A DNA stretch of 64,000 nt from Nevskia sp. (GCF_021732705.1 NZ_JAKFUM010000007.1:1-64000); one strand, 5' to 3'; positions 1 to 7,334 are shown, counted from the first letter of the stretch. Translations and numbers: made by a program. Notes: a model not told the origin generated them from the letters alone.

Positions 1-262
1 CTGTGCACGCGGCAGTCCGCCGAACCCACTCACACTCGTACCGAAGACCCGAGAGCTGCACTTTGGCTTCGTATTGGAAGAGGACTCCAACGCACCCCTC
101 AACGGACATTCCTTCGGGAAGATCTGGAACGAAGGATCGAGCTAGGAGCAGTGGAGGCTCGTAAGACTCGAGAGGCTCCTTGCTCTTTAATAGCGAGCGA
201 CACCGCAATTGCCCTAGCGGTGTTGGAACGAGGACGGAACGTTCGAGTGTGTACGAGGTCAT
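1..262 (-). CDS. Integron cassette gene, hypothetical, runs off the left edge
   Basis: Not in the ORF track because no stop lies inside the window. Reading leftward from ATG at 262 the frame stays open for 87 codons to base 1, beginning MTSYTLERSV. The start codon lies only a few bases inside attC1, which is the usual position for a cassette gene start just after a recombination point. I do not recognise the product and no membrane segment is visible in the part present. It is transcribed in the same direction as the next cassettes. The full length is unknown. Confidence 0.5.
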   Translation of the reverse strand, partial: MTSYTLERSVLVPTPLGQLRCRSLLKSKEPLESYEPPLLLARSFVPDLPEGMSVEGCVGVLFQYEAKVQLSGLRYECEWVRRTAACT

Positions 263-265
263 GAG

Positions 266-329
266 GCGCTAACGCTTAAGTTAAGCGGGGGGGGGGGCGA
301 AGCCCGTCCGCTTGAATGCCTTGTTAGAT
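266..329 (-). other. attC recombination site 1
   Basis: Read on the minus strand the site opens with TCTAACAAGGC and closes with CTTAACTTAAGCGTTAGCG. These are R''/L'' and L'/R' boxes of the common Xanthomonas/aadA type attC, with an imperfect palindrome between them. The orientation places the cassette it belongs to on its right (gene 330-761). An 11-base G run (287-297) sits in the variable terminal stem, a likely slippage expansion. Confidence 0.85.
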
Positions 330-761
330 TTAGAACTCAATGCCAAGAACCTTGCCGATGACGGAGACCGCAAGCGCAGTAAGCACGCCGCCGACGATGG
401 TGAGCCACGTAGAACCAAGTGGCTTTTGATGCCACTGCTGAATTTCTGGATTGCTTGGGCGTTCGGCTGGTTGGCCTGCGGTATTTGATTTGGGATTTAT
501 TTCAAGTAGTGACACGGCTTGGTTGACCAAGCCAATGGCGCTGTTGATGTTTTCTGTTTCTTGCTGATGCGCTTTGAAAGCGCGACACGTCCCCATGGAA
601 AGAACTAGATTCTTGAATTCATTTTGCAGGCGTGGCTCGAATGCGAGCAGCGGCAATGCTTTGTCTGCCCATGCATCGAAGTCGACGGCAGAAGCAAACG
701 GCGATGACTCGCTACGCGACCTCTGCAATTTGCGAAGCTCAGTGAGTGTTGCTGAGTCCAT
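330..761 (-). CDS. Integron cassette gene, hypothetical protein with C-terminal membrane anchor
   Basis: A 143-aa protein starting MDSATLTELRK. I prefer ATG at 761 over the TTG at 770 used by the ORF track, since 770 sits at the attC2 edge. The body is polar and probably helical. The last ~25 residues (WLTIVGGVLTALAVSVIGKVL) form one hydrophobic segment, suggesting a tail-anchored membrane protein. The TAA stop directly abuts the R'' box of attC1, the normal cassette arrangement. No function is recognised. It is one of several leftward cassettes. Confidence 0.65.
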   Translation of the reverse strand: MDSATLTELRKLQRSRSESSPFASAVDFDAWADKALPLLAFEPRLQNEFKNLVLSMGTCRAFKAHQQETENINSAIGLVNQAVSLLEINPKSNTAGQPAERPSNPEIQQWHQKPLGSTWLTIVGGVLTALAVSVIGKVLGIEF

Positions 762-770
762 GCTTTTCAA

Positions 771-830
771 ACCTAACGCTCAGGTTAAGCCGCGCGGCGA
801 AGCCGCGTCGGCTTGAACCGTTGGTTGGGC
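771..830 (-). other. attC recombination site 2
   Basis: On the minus strand it runs from GCCCAACCAACGGTTCAAGC to GCTTAACCTGAGCGTTAGG, with a GCGGCTTCGCCGC terminal hairpin. This is a canonical short attC with conserved R boxes. It ends the cassette whose gene is 780-1151; that gene's stop codon lies inside the site. Confidence 0.9.
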
Positions 831-1151
831 ACCAGCGCGCAGACGTGCGTACTCCTGCTTGGCGTCATCATCAACCACGACGGAGGCTGACTCCGCAGGA
901 TGAACATTGGAGCCCCGCTGCTTTACACCAGACACCCAAAACTCCTCATGTGTCTCTGCGTCCATGAAGTTGCCTCGTATCCCTCTGCCACCGATGGCAG
1001 TGAGTGAGCGGCCCTTGTAGTAGATGGTGCGCCCAGACTTTGAGAAGGCGACCCAGCCGATTCTGGCGTGCGTGCCCTCAAGTAACCCGTCTTTGTTTTC
1101 GATGTACATGACGCGACGCACCTGGCCGCGAGTGAGCTGATTCACTTTCAT
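780..1151 (-). CDS. Integron cassette gene, conserved hypothetical protein
   Basis: A 123-aa soluble protein starting MKVNQLTRGQVRRVMY. ATG at 1151 lies four bases from attC3, so I choose it over the upstream ATG at 1160, which is inside attC3. The sequence includes GWVAFSKSGRTIYYKGR and VSGVKQRGSNVHPAESA, a pattern I recall from small conserved hypothetical proteins of xanthomonads and pseudomonads; the function is unknown to me. The last ~12 codons (ending SPRGLT) are encoded by the attC2 palindrome itself, so cassette recombination could change the C-terminus. Confidence 0.7.
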   Translation of the reverse strand: MKVNQLTRGQVRRVMYIENKDGLLEGTHARIGWVAFSKSGRTIYYKGRSLTAIGGRGIRGNFMDAETHEEFWVSGVKQRGSNVHPAESASVVVDDDAKQEYARLRAGAQPTVQADAASPRGLT

Positions 1152-1154
1152 GGT

Positions 1155-1222
1155 GCCCAACGCCCACGTTCACGCGCGGCCACGCCGAAGGCGTGGACGT
1201 CGCGTGGAACCGCTAGTTGGAC
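1155..1222 (-). other. attC recombination site 3
   Basis: Minus strand opens GTCCAACTAGCGGTTCCACG and closes CGTGAACGTGGGCGTTGGGC, with a CCACGCCTTCGGCGTGG terminal hairpin. R boxes and L boxes pair with the extra base expected in attC. It ends the cassette carrying the small lipoprotein gene on its right. Confidence 0.88.
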
Positions 1223-1223
1223 C

Positions 1224-1550
1224 TCACACGCCATCTAGTGCACCCCACGAACGCCAAGAAACAACAGCCTCCGATCTGGTGGCGATGATGATGCCACCGC
1301 ACGATGCCATGAACGGCCAGCCCCAATATGGGCCGCATTTTTGAAACGAATACTCCCCTCGGATAGGCGTGCCAACACTTGGCAGGCCATGACCGGCAAG
1401 GCACGGCTTTACGGCCGATATAGGCGCGCCAACCGAGACACATTCAGCTGCAACAGACCCTGCCGATTCTTTGCGCCTTTCTGCAGACACGCATGCGCTT
1501 AGAGCGATTGCGACGCCAAACGCGCCGATGATTCCGTTCATTCCTTTCAT
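1224..1550 (-). CDS. Integron cassette gene, small predicted lipoprotein
   Basis: A 108-aa protein starting MKGMNGIIGAFGVAIALSAC. The hydrophobic stretch followed by LSAC is a plausible lipoprotein signal with the lipidated Cys near residue 20. Starting at ATG 1550 or 1541 both keep the signal; the TTG at 1559 proposed by the ORF track is less likely. The mature part has several Cys and Gly/Trp-rich segments (CGPYWGWPF, CGGIII) but no recognised domain. It ends just before attC3 and begins next to attC4, so it fills one cassette exactly. Confidence 0.6.
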   Translation of the reverse strand: MKGMNGIIGAFGVAIALSACVSAERRKESAGSVAAECVSVGAPISAVKPCLAGHGLPSVGTPIRGEYSFQKCGPYWGWPFMASCGGIIIATRSEAVVSWRSWGALDGV

Positions 1551-1816
1551 GAGGTCCAACGCATGAAGTTAACCGTCGTTTTTGCCGTAGCGCCTAGATC
1601 GATCATTGCGCAAACACCTGCCGGCAAAAATGTACGGTTCAACGACTGGTTGGAAATCAGGCCATCGCCTAACTCAGAATTCGCGACGCCCCCGATTGCC
1701 AAAAAGGGAACCCGTTTCGCGATGGACGCTCCTTTCAAAGCCTTTACCGCAGCGATGGATGAACTCGTTATACGTCGCTGCGGTAAAGGCTTTGAAATAG
1801 CATAAACAGCGGCCAT
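1547..1816 (-). CDS. Possible cassette gene, 89 aa, reading into attC4
   Basis: ATG at 1816 is preceded by AGGAGGGG (complement of 1824-1831) seven bases away, a very strong ribosome binding site. The frame runs 89 codons (MAAVYAISKPLPQRR...) and its last ~30 codons come from attC4 itself; the stop lies at the start of the next cassette. The gene body is crossed by a 23-bp perfect inverted repeat, so part of the peptide is a reflected coding of the same sequence. I cannot assign a product. The strong RBS argues for translation, the palindrome argues for caution. Confidence 0.4.
   Translation of the reverse strand: MAAVYAISKPLPQRRITSSSIAAVKALKGASIAKRVPFLAIGGVANSELGDGLISNQSLNRTFLPAGVCAMIDLGATAKTTVNFMRWTS
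1554..1655 (-). other. attC recombination site 4, longer form
   Basis: Top strand begins GTCCAACGCATGAAGTTAACC and ends ACGGTTCAACGACTGGTTGG. The ends pair as GTTAACCG with CGGTTCAAC, leaving one unpaired base as in attC L boxes. An inner 9-bp stem TTTTTGCCG/CGGCAAAAA continues the fold. At about 100 bp it is longer than the other three sites. Its position implies another cassette on its right, around 1656-1850. Confidence 0.7.
1733..1797. repeat. Perfect 23-bp inverted repeat with 19-bp spacer
   Basis: The arms at 1733-1755 and 1775-1797 (core AAGCCTTTACCGCAGCG and its complement) match without mismatch. It lies inside the rightmost cassette and inside the candidate CDS 1547-1816. There is no T tract, so it is not an obvious intrinsic terminator, and it lacks attC R/L boxes. 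Confidence 0.9.
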
Positions 1817-2345
1817 GTATAAACCCCTCCTAATTCGTGCATCATCGAAGGCTTTGAGAAGAGTCTATGACTTCGTCTCTGCCTGATTACCAACGCCAAT
1901 TAGCTACAAATTTGTCGGATAAACTCGCCCTTGCTGCGTTAGGCGTCATTTTGTCGGATAACACGTCAGAGTCAACGACATTCGTTATGGTGTCAGGTAA
2001 GTCGTCGCGCACGTGAAATGTTAGGGCAGCTGGTCTTGCGAGCATCGTACGCCGACGATGCTGAAAGCAAGCGGATGGGCAGCCGACGCTTTGTTATGGG
2101 ACTCATGGCTTTCGACATATCGCGTATGTGTGTAACTAATCATTGATCTTAGGTTCGTTGATGCAGATCAAAACACATCGGCAGTCCCCGACGACACACA
2201 ACACGCTGAACATCGCACCGGGCACCCGACCAACTAACATTTGCCTCTGTCTGCGATCGTCGCAGGGAATGACCGGATCGCAGTCGACACACCGCCAGGT
2301 GAATGACGCGAATGAATGTGTCGATCAACGATCCGGTCATGGGTT
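1817..2345. other. Non-coding stretch between cassette array and hypothetical gene
   Basis: No convincing gene in ~530 bases. It contains the direct repeat TTTGTCGGATAA at 1911-1922 and 1950-1961, GTTAGGC-like R-box fragments near 1938 and 2020 that I could not pair into a full attC, a hairpin CTTGC-gAGCATCGT / ACGATGCT-gaaa-GCAAG at 2035-2071, and the nested palindromes at 2251-2265 and 2269-2340. This is where the first cassette position or attI would be expected, but no integrase gene follows. Confidence 0.5.
2269..2340. repeat. Nested long palindrome downstream of hypothetical gene
   Basis: Outer arms ATGACCGGATCG (2269-2280) and CGATCCGGTCAT (2329-2340) are perfect 12-bp complements; inner arms TCGACACA (2284-2291) and TGTGTCGA (2317-2324) pair as well. 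It starts five bases past the stop of the leftward gene 2346-3086, so a transcript of that gene would end in this large hairpin. No U tract follows, so a protective or rho-linked 3' structure is more likely than a classical terminator. Confidence 0.75.
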
Positions 2346-3086
2346 TCAGCGACTCGAAGCGTCGGTTGCGTTGGTGTCTCGTGAGGCCGCGGTTGTCAGC
2401 CCGGTTGCGGGTGTAGCGCGCCCTGCCCGCTGCGGTGCGCTTTCGATGCGGCTGGCGGCGCGCCAGGTCTTGAGCTTTTCGGGTTCGCGCTGGTAGCGGT
2501 TGATCATCAGGGCGTTCAGTTCCTGAATGTCGTCGCCGGCACGGTCGAACAGCGAGGTGATCATTGCGGTGTTTTCGATGCCCTCCTGCGTTTCGCCCTG
2601 GTTCTGCTGGATGATGATGCGCAGGGCTTCGCGGTCGGCGCGGAGGTTGGTGACGAATTCCGCTTCCATTTCGTAGGCGATGAAACGGTCGCGCAAAGCC
2701 TGCTTGGCGCTCTGGGCGTCTGCGTTGTCAGTGGGCTGAGATTCGAGCTGGGCCAGCAGCGCATCGGTATGCGCTGCGACGGCGGCTTCCGACACCGTGC
2801 GCTTGGGCTTGAACGCGGCAATGAAATCCGGCTCGCTGACGGCAATGGCCTGCGCGGTTCGGGTGATGTTGCGACAGTTCTGGCGAATGCGCGTCAGCAG
2901 CCCGGCCTTGTCGACACGGTTCGGCACCTGCTCGATGCGGGCAGCATCGACATCGACCAGATAGCGGTCGATGCGTGCAAACAAGGCGCCGGCCTTGCTA
3001 GTCGGATTGAAATCACGGATGCGTTCTCGGCCAAAAGTCTGGACACGGGTCAGGCGGTCGTAGCGGCGCAGGTCGCGGTTGTTCAT
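2346..3086 (-). CDS. Conserved hypothetical protein, 246 aa
   Basis: Starts MNNRDLRRYDRLTRV at 3086, chosen over the track start because AAGGAGG lies about nine bases upstream on the coding strand. The protein looks soluble and largely alpha-helical, with a basic N-terminal RRYDRLTRVQTFGRERIRDF segment, many regularly spaced charged residues, and a disordered Ala/Thr/Ser-rich tail. There is no signal peptide, membrane segment or catalytic motif that I recognise. It stands alone between the cassette array and a gene-free kilobase, with a large palindrome after its stop. The function is unknown. Confidence 0.75.
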   Translation of the reverse strand: MNNRDLRRYDRLTRVQTFGRERIRDFNPTSKAGALFARIDRYLVDVDAARIEQVPNRVDKAGLLTRIRQNCRNITRTAQAIAVSEPDFIAAFKPKRTVSEAAVAAHTDALLAQLESQPTDNADAQSAKQALRDRFIAYEMEAEFVTNLRADREALRIIIQQNQGETQEGIENTAMITSLFDRAGDDIQELNALMINRYQREPEKLKTWRAASRIESAPQRAGRATPATGLTTAASRDTNATDASSR

Positions 3087-4139
3087 GCAGGTGCCTCCTT
3101 GCTGGGATGTGGACTGGGACAACCTTGTCTCCAGATTCAAGCGTGAAACTCGTTTTCCGCACTGTCCAGCCGCGACTGTGACGCAGGTCTGGTTTCCAAT
3201 GGCGAATTCGAGACTTGCGGGCTTGCCGAATTGGTGCGTTTTCGATGGCTTCGCCTACTGCAGCGATCGCGGCGGTATGTGTCATTGAATGGCTACCGCG
3301 CATTCAGGTTTTGCGTGATCAATCGGTGGGTCGATGACCATTGCTGCAGATATCGGCTCGCCCCGATCGCTGTTGGCACCGTCGGAGCGGGGACTTGTTC
3401 AATCTTCAGTATCGACGGCGTTGATTCATCGGCAGCGATATCTGCTGTCCGTATCGTGGTGCTCGACGCAACCGCTGGATTTGACGTTTTATCGACGCGT
3501 TATGCAGATTGATGCGGCGTTTTCATCGTCTTCACTGATCGCGCAGTCGATTGAACCGGTGCCGTGATCGGTTGCACGCTGGGTCAGCGGGTTTCGCCAT
3601 TTCGCGTCGCTATCGCACGGCCCGACTGGCATGGCGGAAGCTATTGCGGCTGTGATTGAACGTGCGTCGCAGTCATTGGAAGTGCGTGCGGGCGTGTTGG
3701 AACGGTTGTCTTGACCTGCTGACGCGCGATCAGGCCGCGCGCATGAGTGGTCAGAGGTGTCAGACGCGATGTCGGCAGCTTCTGAAACTGCGCGCAGTCC
3801 GGTGCATCGCGCTGTTCGTTGGTGTTGTTGGTCGGCGCGGGTGCCAACCGTCAACCGATTCCGGTGCAATTCAACTCACGGAAATTCTGCGTGATGCGGA
3901 TCGCGCTGGATTCCCGCCTTCGCGGGAACGACGGGGGTATGCAGGATAATGACGGGGGTGGAAGGGGTCAGTCGTGCGAGTTTTGGTGATGACCATCCCC
4001 CGCCCCGCACCGCCACGTACATGCCGAGCGGCTGGCTTGCCGACATCTGGCCGTGAAGCCGCCGGTGACGTGCACTGATGGTCGTTCGGCCATCTCGCGG
4101 CCAGCCTCCCTGATGGACCGGCGGGGCCCGGCCTGACCG
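3087..4139. other. About 1 kb without a convincing gene
   Basis: The ORFs here (for example 3489-3869 minus and 3656-3949 plus) overlap each other in opposite strands, lack ribosome binding sites and have low-complexity translations. Base composition is lower in GC than the neighbouring genes. It carries one REP-like palindrome at 3908-3932. It may hold degraded genes, but I could not reconstruct one. Confidence 0.45.
3908..3932. repeat. REP-like palindrome, copy 1
   Basis: GGATTCCCGCCTTCGCGGGAACG: arms TTCCCGC and GCGGGAA form a compact hairpin. A near-identical element occurs at 25390-25412. This type of element is widely dispersed in intergenic DNA of proteobacteria. Confidence 0.65.
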
Positions 4140-5492
4140 TCACGGCGCTGGATCGTCCTGCGCAATGCCGAATCGTTCCATGCGCCGATACAGCGCCTGA
4201 CGGGACAGACCGAGCGCCTGCGCAGCGCGGCTCACCATGCCGCCGGCTTTGGCCAGGGCGGCTTCGATCGCTTCCTTGCTCGGGTCGTCCAGTGACCGGG
4301 CGACCGGGCGCGGCTGCACGACAAGGCCAAGATCGCTCGGCAGGATCACGCCGTTCTGGCACAGCAGGCGGGCGCGTTCGAGCACGTTTTTCAGTTCGCG
4401 GACGTTGCCGGGCCAGTGATGGGCGTGCAGCAGCTCGCGGGCGTCCGGGGACAATTGCACGGCGCTGTCGCGCAGGAAGTGTTCGGCGAGTGGGTCGATG
4501 TCGTCGCTGCGCTCGGTCAGCGGCGGCAGGCTCAGTTCGATCACGTTCAGGCGATAGAACAGATCCTCGCGGAAGCGGCCGTCGCGGATCATCTGTGGCA
4601 AGTCGGAGTTGGTGGCGCTGAGCACCCGCACTCTCGCCTTGCGCACCCGATTGGAGCCCAGTCGCTGGTAGTCGCCGGTTTCGAGCACGCGCAGCAGCTT
4701 CACCTGCACGGACAGCGGCAGGTTGCCGATCTCGTCCAGAAACAGCGTGCCACCTTCGGCGATCTCGAAGCGCCCTTCGCGGCTGCGATTGGAACCGGTG
4801 TAGGCCCCGGCGTCGGCACCGAACAGTTCGGCTTCCGCAAGTTCGGTCGGCAGTGCGCCGCAGTTCACCGCGATGAACGGGGCGGCCTTGACGCTGGAAT
4901 TGGCGTGCACGATCTGGGCGATGCGTTCCTTGCCGGCGCCGTTCGGGCCGGTGATCAGCACCGGCACATCGGACCGGGCGATCTGGCAGGCCATGGTGAC
5001 CACGCGCTCGGTGCTGTCGGCACCGTAGACGATGCCGCAGAGATCGAAGCGTGCAGCCAAGGCATCCCTGCGGCGGCGGCGTTCGGCACGGCGCGCAGTG
5101 GCTTCGCGCGCGGCTTCGGCCAACTCCAGCAGGTTCTCGACCGTGGCCAGCAGCTTGGCGTCGTCCCAAGGCTTGGCGAGGTAATCGGCGGCACCGGCCT
5201 TGACCAGTTCCACCGCCGTGGCGAGGTGGGTCCACGCGGTCAGCAGGATCACCGGCAGGTCCGGGTTGCGATCGCGGATCGCGCGGAACAGCGCCACCCC
5301 TTCTTCGCCGCTGGTGGTATCGGCGGTGAAGTTCATGTCGGCAATGACGAGGCTGATCGGCTCACGCGTCAACAAATCGAGCCCGGCCTGCGGCGACAAG
5401 GCCGTGACCACGCGAATGTCGTGCAGCGAAAACATCAGGCTCAGCGCGTCGAGCACGCCGGGGTTGTCGTCGATGATCAGGATCGTGCGCAT
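4140..5492 (-). CDS. NtrC-family response regulator, sigma-54 interaction type
   Basis: A 450-aa protein starting [15 protein letters not shown] at 5492; the upstream 50 residues in the track are not REC-like. The receiver domain covers ~1-120, with acidic pair D8/D9, phosphorylatable D52 (VIADMNF), T85 and K107. The AAA+ domain covers ~150-385, with Walker A GPNGAGKE (~182-189) and Walker B GTLFLDE (~248-254). The sigma-54 contact loop reads GAYTGS (~229-234) instead of GAFTGA. A Fis-type helix-turn-helix ([19 protein letters not shown]) ends the protein. It probably activates sigma-54 promoters on phosphorylation, but no histidine kinase is adjacent in the window, so partner and regulon are unknown. 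It is divergent from the riboswitch-controlled photoreceptor gene. Confidence 0.9.
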   Translation of the reverse strand: MRTILIIDDNPGVLDALSLMFSLHDIRVVTALSPQAGLDLLTREPISLVIADMNFTADTTSGEEGVALFRAIRDRNPDLPVILLTAWTHLATAVELVKAGAADYLAKPWDDAKLLATVENLLELAEAAREATARRAERRRRRDALAARFDLCGIVYGADSTERVVTMACQIARSDVPVLITGPNGAGKERIAQIVHANSSVKAAPFIAVNCGALPTELAEAELFGADAGAYTGSNRSREGRFEIAEGGTLFLDEIGNLPLSVQVKLLRVLETGDYQRLGSNRVRKARVRVLSATNSDLPQMIRDGRFREDLFYRLNVIELSLPPLTERSDDIDPLAEHFLRDSAVQLSPDARELLHAHHWPGNVRELKNVLERARLLCQNGVILPSDLGLVVQPRPVARSLDDPSKEAIEAALAKAGGMVSRAAQALGLSRQALYRRMERFGIAQDDPAP

Positions 5493-5666
5493 GGCGGGAT
5501 TATGGCGTGGCGGAGTCGAGCCGTAGCGCGCTTGCGGCTCGGTTGCCGGGGGCTCCGCGGCCGCCTTTGCACGCAATGCAGAGGTTGACGTTGCCGGGCT
5601 GGAATCCGCTGCGTTTCTGGCAACGCCAGATGTCAATTTCATTGAACACGGCTATGACAGTTTTTC

Positions 5667-5695
5667 TTGACAGTGCCGTGATGCCGTCGCAATCT
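5667..5695 (+). promoter_or_regulatory. Tentative sigma-70 promoter for the riboswitch transcript
   Basis: A perfect TTGACA -35 box at 5667-5672, 17 bases before CAATCT, which is a poor -10. It is placed about 40 bases before the start of the conserved riboswitch core. The -10 match is weak, so this is only a candidate. Confidence 0.3.
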
Positions 5696-5734
5696 TCGTT
5701 CAGCTTCGGTCCGACCGGACTGTCGGCAGCACAG

Positions 5735-5920
5735 ACAGGATGGGCGGCGAAGAGGGAATCCGGTGCGCCAGCGGTACGGCAATTCCGGGGCTGCCCCCGC
5801 AACTGTAAGCGGCGAGTTGGCGATCGATGCGTCGTGACGGACGCGCCACTGGTGAGGCTACCGGGAAGGCGGATCGCAAACGCGGACCCGCAAGCCAGGA
5901 GACCTGCCGAAGCTCTTGAT
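5735..5920 (+). promoter_or_regulatory. Cobalamin (adenosylcobalamin) riboswitch
   Basis: The conserved blocks appear in order: GGGAATCCGGTGC, AATTCCGGGGCTGCCCCCGC with ACTGTAAGC, GCCACTG, GGGAAGGCGG, and GACCCGCAAGCCAGGAGACC (the B12 box). Spacing and order fit the classical cobalamin riboswitch (Rfam RF00174 type). In known cases ligand binding shuts off the downstream gene. Here the first gene downstream is the BLUF/B12-domain protein at 6036, about 115 bases after the B12 box. No intrinsic terminator with a U tract is evident, which points to control of translation start, but this is inference. Confidence 0.93.
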
Positions 5921-6022
5921 GAACCTCGGGCGGGGTGCACCGATGGAATGACGGGCGTTGCCGGGCGTCGAGCCTGCAGCAGCCCCGCATTCCCGCGTGG
6001 TGCTTGGCAGAGGCGACCGTGC

Positions 6023-6027
6023 GGAGG
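6023..6027 (+). promoter_or_regulatory. Ribosome binding site deciding the start of the BLUF gene
   Basis: GGAGG eight bases before ATG 6036. It supports this start rather than the earlier ATG at 5958 of the ORF track, which would place coding sequence right behind the riboswitch and adds unconserved residues. Confidence 0.75.
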
Positions 6028-6035
6028 TGCACGCC

Positions 6036-7334
6036 ATGCTGCAAGCCCGTTACGCCGCAAGTTCCGAACCGACCGCCGCGACTGCCACCAGTCTCCGCGT
6101 GCCGCTCTGGACGCTGATCTATCACAGCCGTGCGGTTGCCCCGATGTCCGACGCCGCGCTGCGCGGCTTGCAGGAGCGGGCCCAGTCGCGCAATCGCGTG
6201 GAAGGGGTCACCGGCCTCGTGATCTACGACGCCGGCAGCTTCTATCAGTGCCTGGAAGGCCCGGAAGACAGCCTGGAACGCATCTGGGCCTCGGTCAGCC
6301 GCGACCCGCGCCATACCGACATCGAGCTGATGAGCCATCACCCGGTCGATGCCCGCAGCTTCGAAGGCTGGAACCTGCAGCTGTCGACCCGCGCGACGGT
6401 GGCCAGCGATGGGCTCGGCCGCGCGATGACGGCGCAGCTGGAGCTGATCGAAAAGCTGCAGCGACGGCCGCAGGATGCCGAACTGCTGCTCCATCGTCAC
6501 GGCAAGTGGCTGCAGACGCTGGGCAGCGCCGATTTCCCGCGCTTCGATCATGTGCGGGTCGCGCCGAAGCGCGCGCTCGATCCGCGCCATCTGCAGCAGG
6601 TGGTCGAGACGCTGGTGCTGCCGCGGCTCTCGGCGCTGATCGGCACCGAAGCGCCGCTGCCGATCACGCTTCCGGATACGGATGACATCGATGCACTGGT
6701 CCATCTGCTGGTGGCAGACGACCCTGCCGCCGCGATTCGCCACATGCAGTCGCTCGATACCGGCCGTCTGAGCAGCGCCGCGCGCTGCCTGCGCCTGCTG
6801 GAACCGGCGGCGCGCGCGCTCGGCGACCTGTGGCAGCACGACGACTGCACGGAAGTGGCGATGACCATCGGCCTGTGCCGCCTGCAGTCGATGCTGCATC
6901 GCCTGATGGCACCGGCCGCACGCGCCACGATCCACGGTCTGCCGTCGGTGCTGGTCGTGCCGCAGCCGGGCGAACTGCACCGCTTCGGCGCTGCGCTGGA
7001 TGCCGAGATGCTGTGGCAGGCCGGATGGCAGACGCAGTTCGAAGCACCGGCCGACGACGCCGCACTGGAGTCGCTGGTGTCGGAATCCTGGTTCGATGCC
7101 GTCGACCTGACGCTCAGCAGTTCGTTCCGACGCGAGCACTGGCTGCCGCGGATGGCGGTGACGATTGCCGAGTTGCGCCGCGCCTCGCGCAATCCGAACC
7201 TCGTGGTCCATGTCAGTGGCCGCATCTTCCACGAGCAGGCCGGCGCCGGCATCGTCATCGGCGCCGATGTCAGCAGCCGATCGGCCGCGCTGACCGGCCT
7301 GCGCATCCTCGAAGCGCTGCGTCGCAAGCACTGA
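6036..7334 (+). CDS. AppA-like photoreceptor: BLUF domain plus B12-binding/SCHIC-type domain
   Basis: A 432-aa cytosolic protein. The BLUF domain spans ~23-117 and keeps the flavin-site residues Y29, N53, Q71 and W112; the spacings 24, 18 and 41 equal those of Rhodobacter AppA (Y21, N45, Q63, W104). A helical linker follows. Residues ~255-295 (LGDLWQHDDCTEVAMTIGL) resemble the helical cap before the AppA/PpaA cobalamin-like domain. The C-terminal Rossmann-like domain (~302-430) has E313-L-H315-R-F-G318, the (D/E)xHxxG motif that supplies an axial His to B12 or, in SCHIC domains, to heme. The canonical SxL and GG motifs are weaker (LSSS, SGR), so B12 versus heme is open. There is no kinase, cyclase or DNA-binding domain, so it probably acts by protein contact. 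Blue light plus tetrapyrrole sensing is inferred from family knowledge. The gene lies behind a cobalamin riboswitch. Confidence 0.88.
   Translation: MLQARYAASSEPTAATATSLRVPLWTLIYHSRAVAPMSDAALRGLQERAQSRNRVEGVTGLVIYDAGSFYQCLEGPEDSLERIWASVSRDPRHTDIELMSHHPVDARSFEGWNLQLSTRATVASDGLGRAMTAQLELIEKLQRRPQDAELLLHRHGKWLQTLGSADFPRFDHVRVAPKRALDPRHLQQVVETLVLPRLSALIGTEAPLPITLPDTDDIDALVHLLVADDPAAAIRHMQSLDTGRLSSAARCLRLLEPAARALGDLWQHDDCTEVAMTIGLCRLQSMLHRLMAPAARATIHGLPSVLVVPQPGELHRFGAALDAEMLWQAGWQTQFEAPADDAALESLVSESWFDAVDLTLSSSFRREHWLPRMAVTIAELRRASRNPNLVVHVSGRIFHEQAGAGIVIGADVSSRSAALTGLRILEALRRKH

Noticed and set aside
1563-1805. 80-aa plus ORF in the cassette region
   Set aside because: It starts inside attC4 in the direction opposite to the cassettes, has no ribosome binding site and is crossed by the 23-bp inverted repeat.
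1886-1947. Fifth attC near ACCAACG...GTTAGGC
   Set aside because: R-box-like ends are present but the inner L boxes do not pair, so it is at best a decayed site.
3489-3949. Overlapping ORFs on both strands
   Set aside because: No ribosome binding site, low-complexity translations and no domain; treated as non-coding or degraded.
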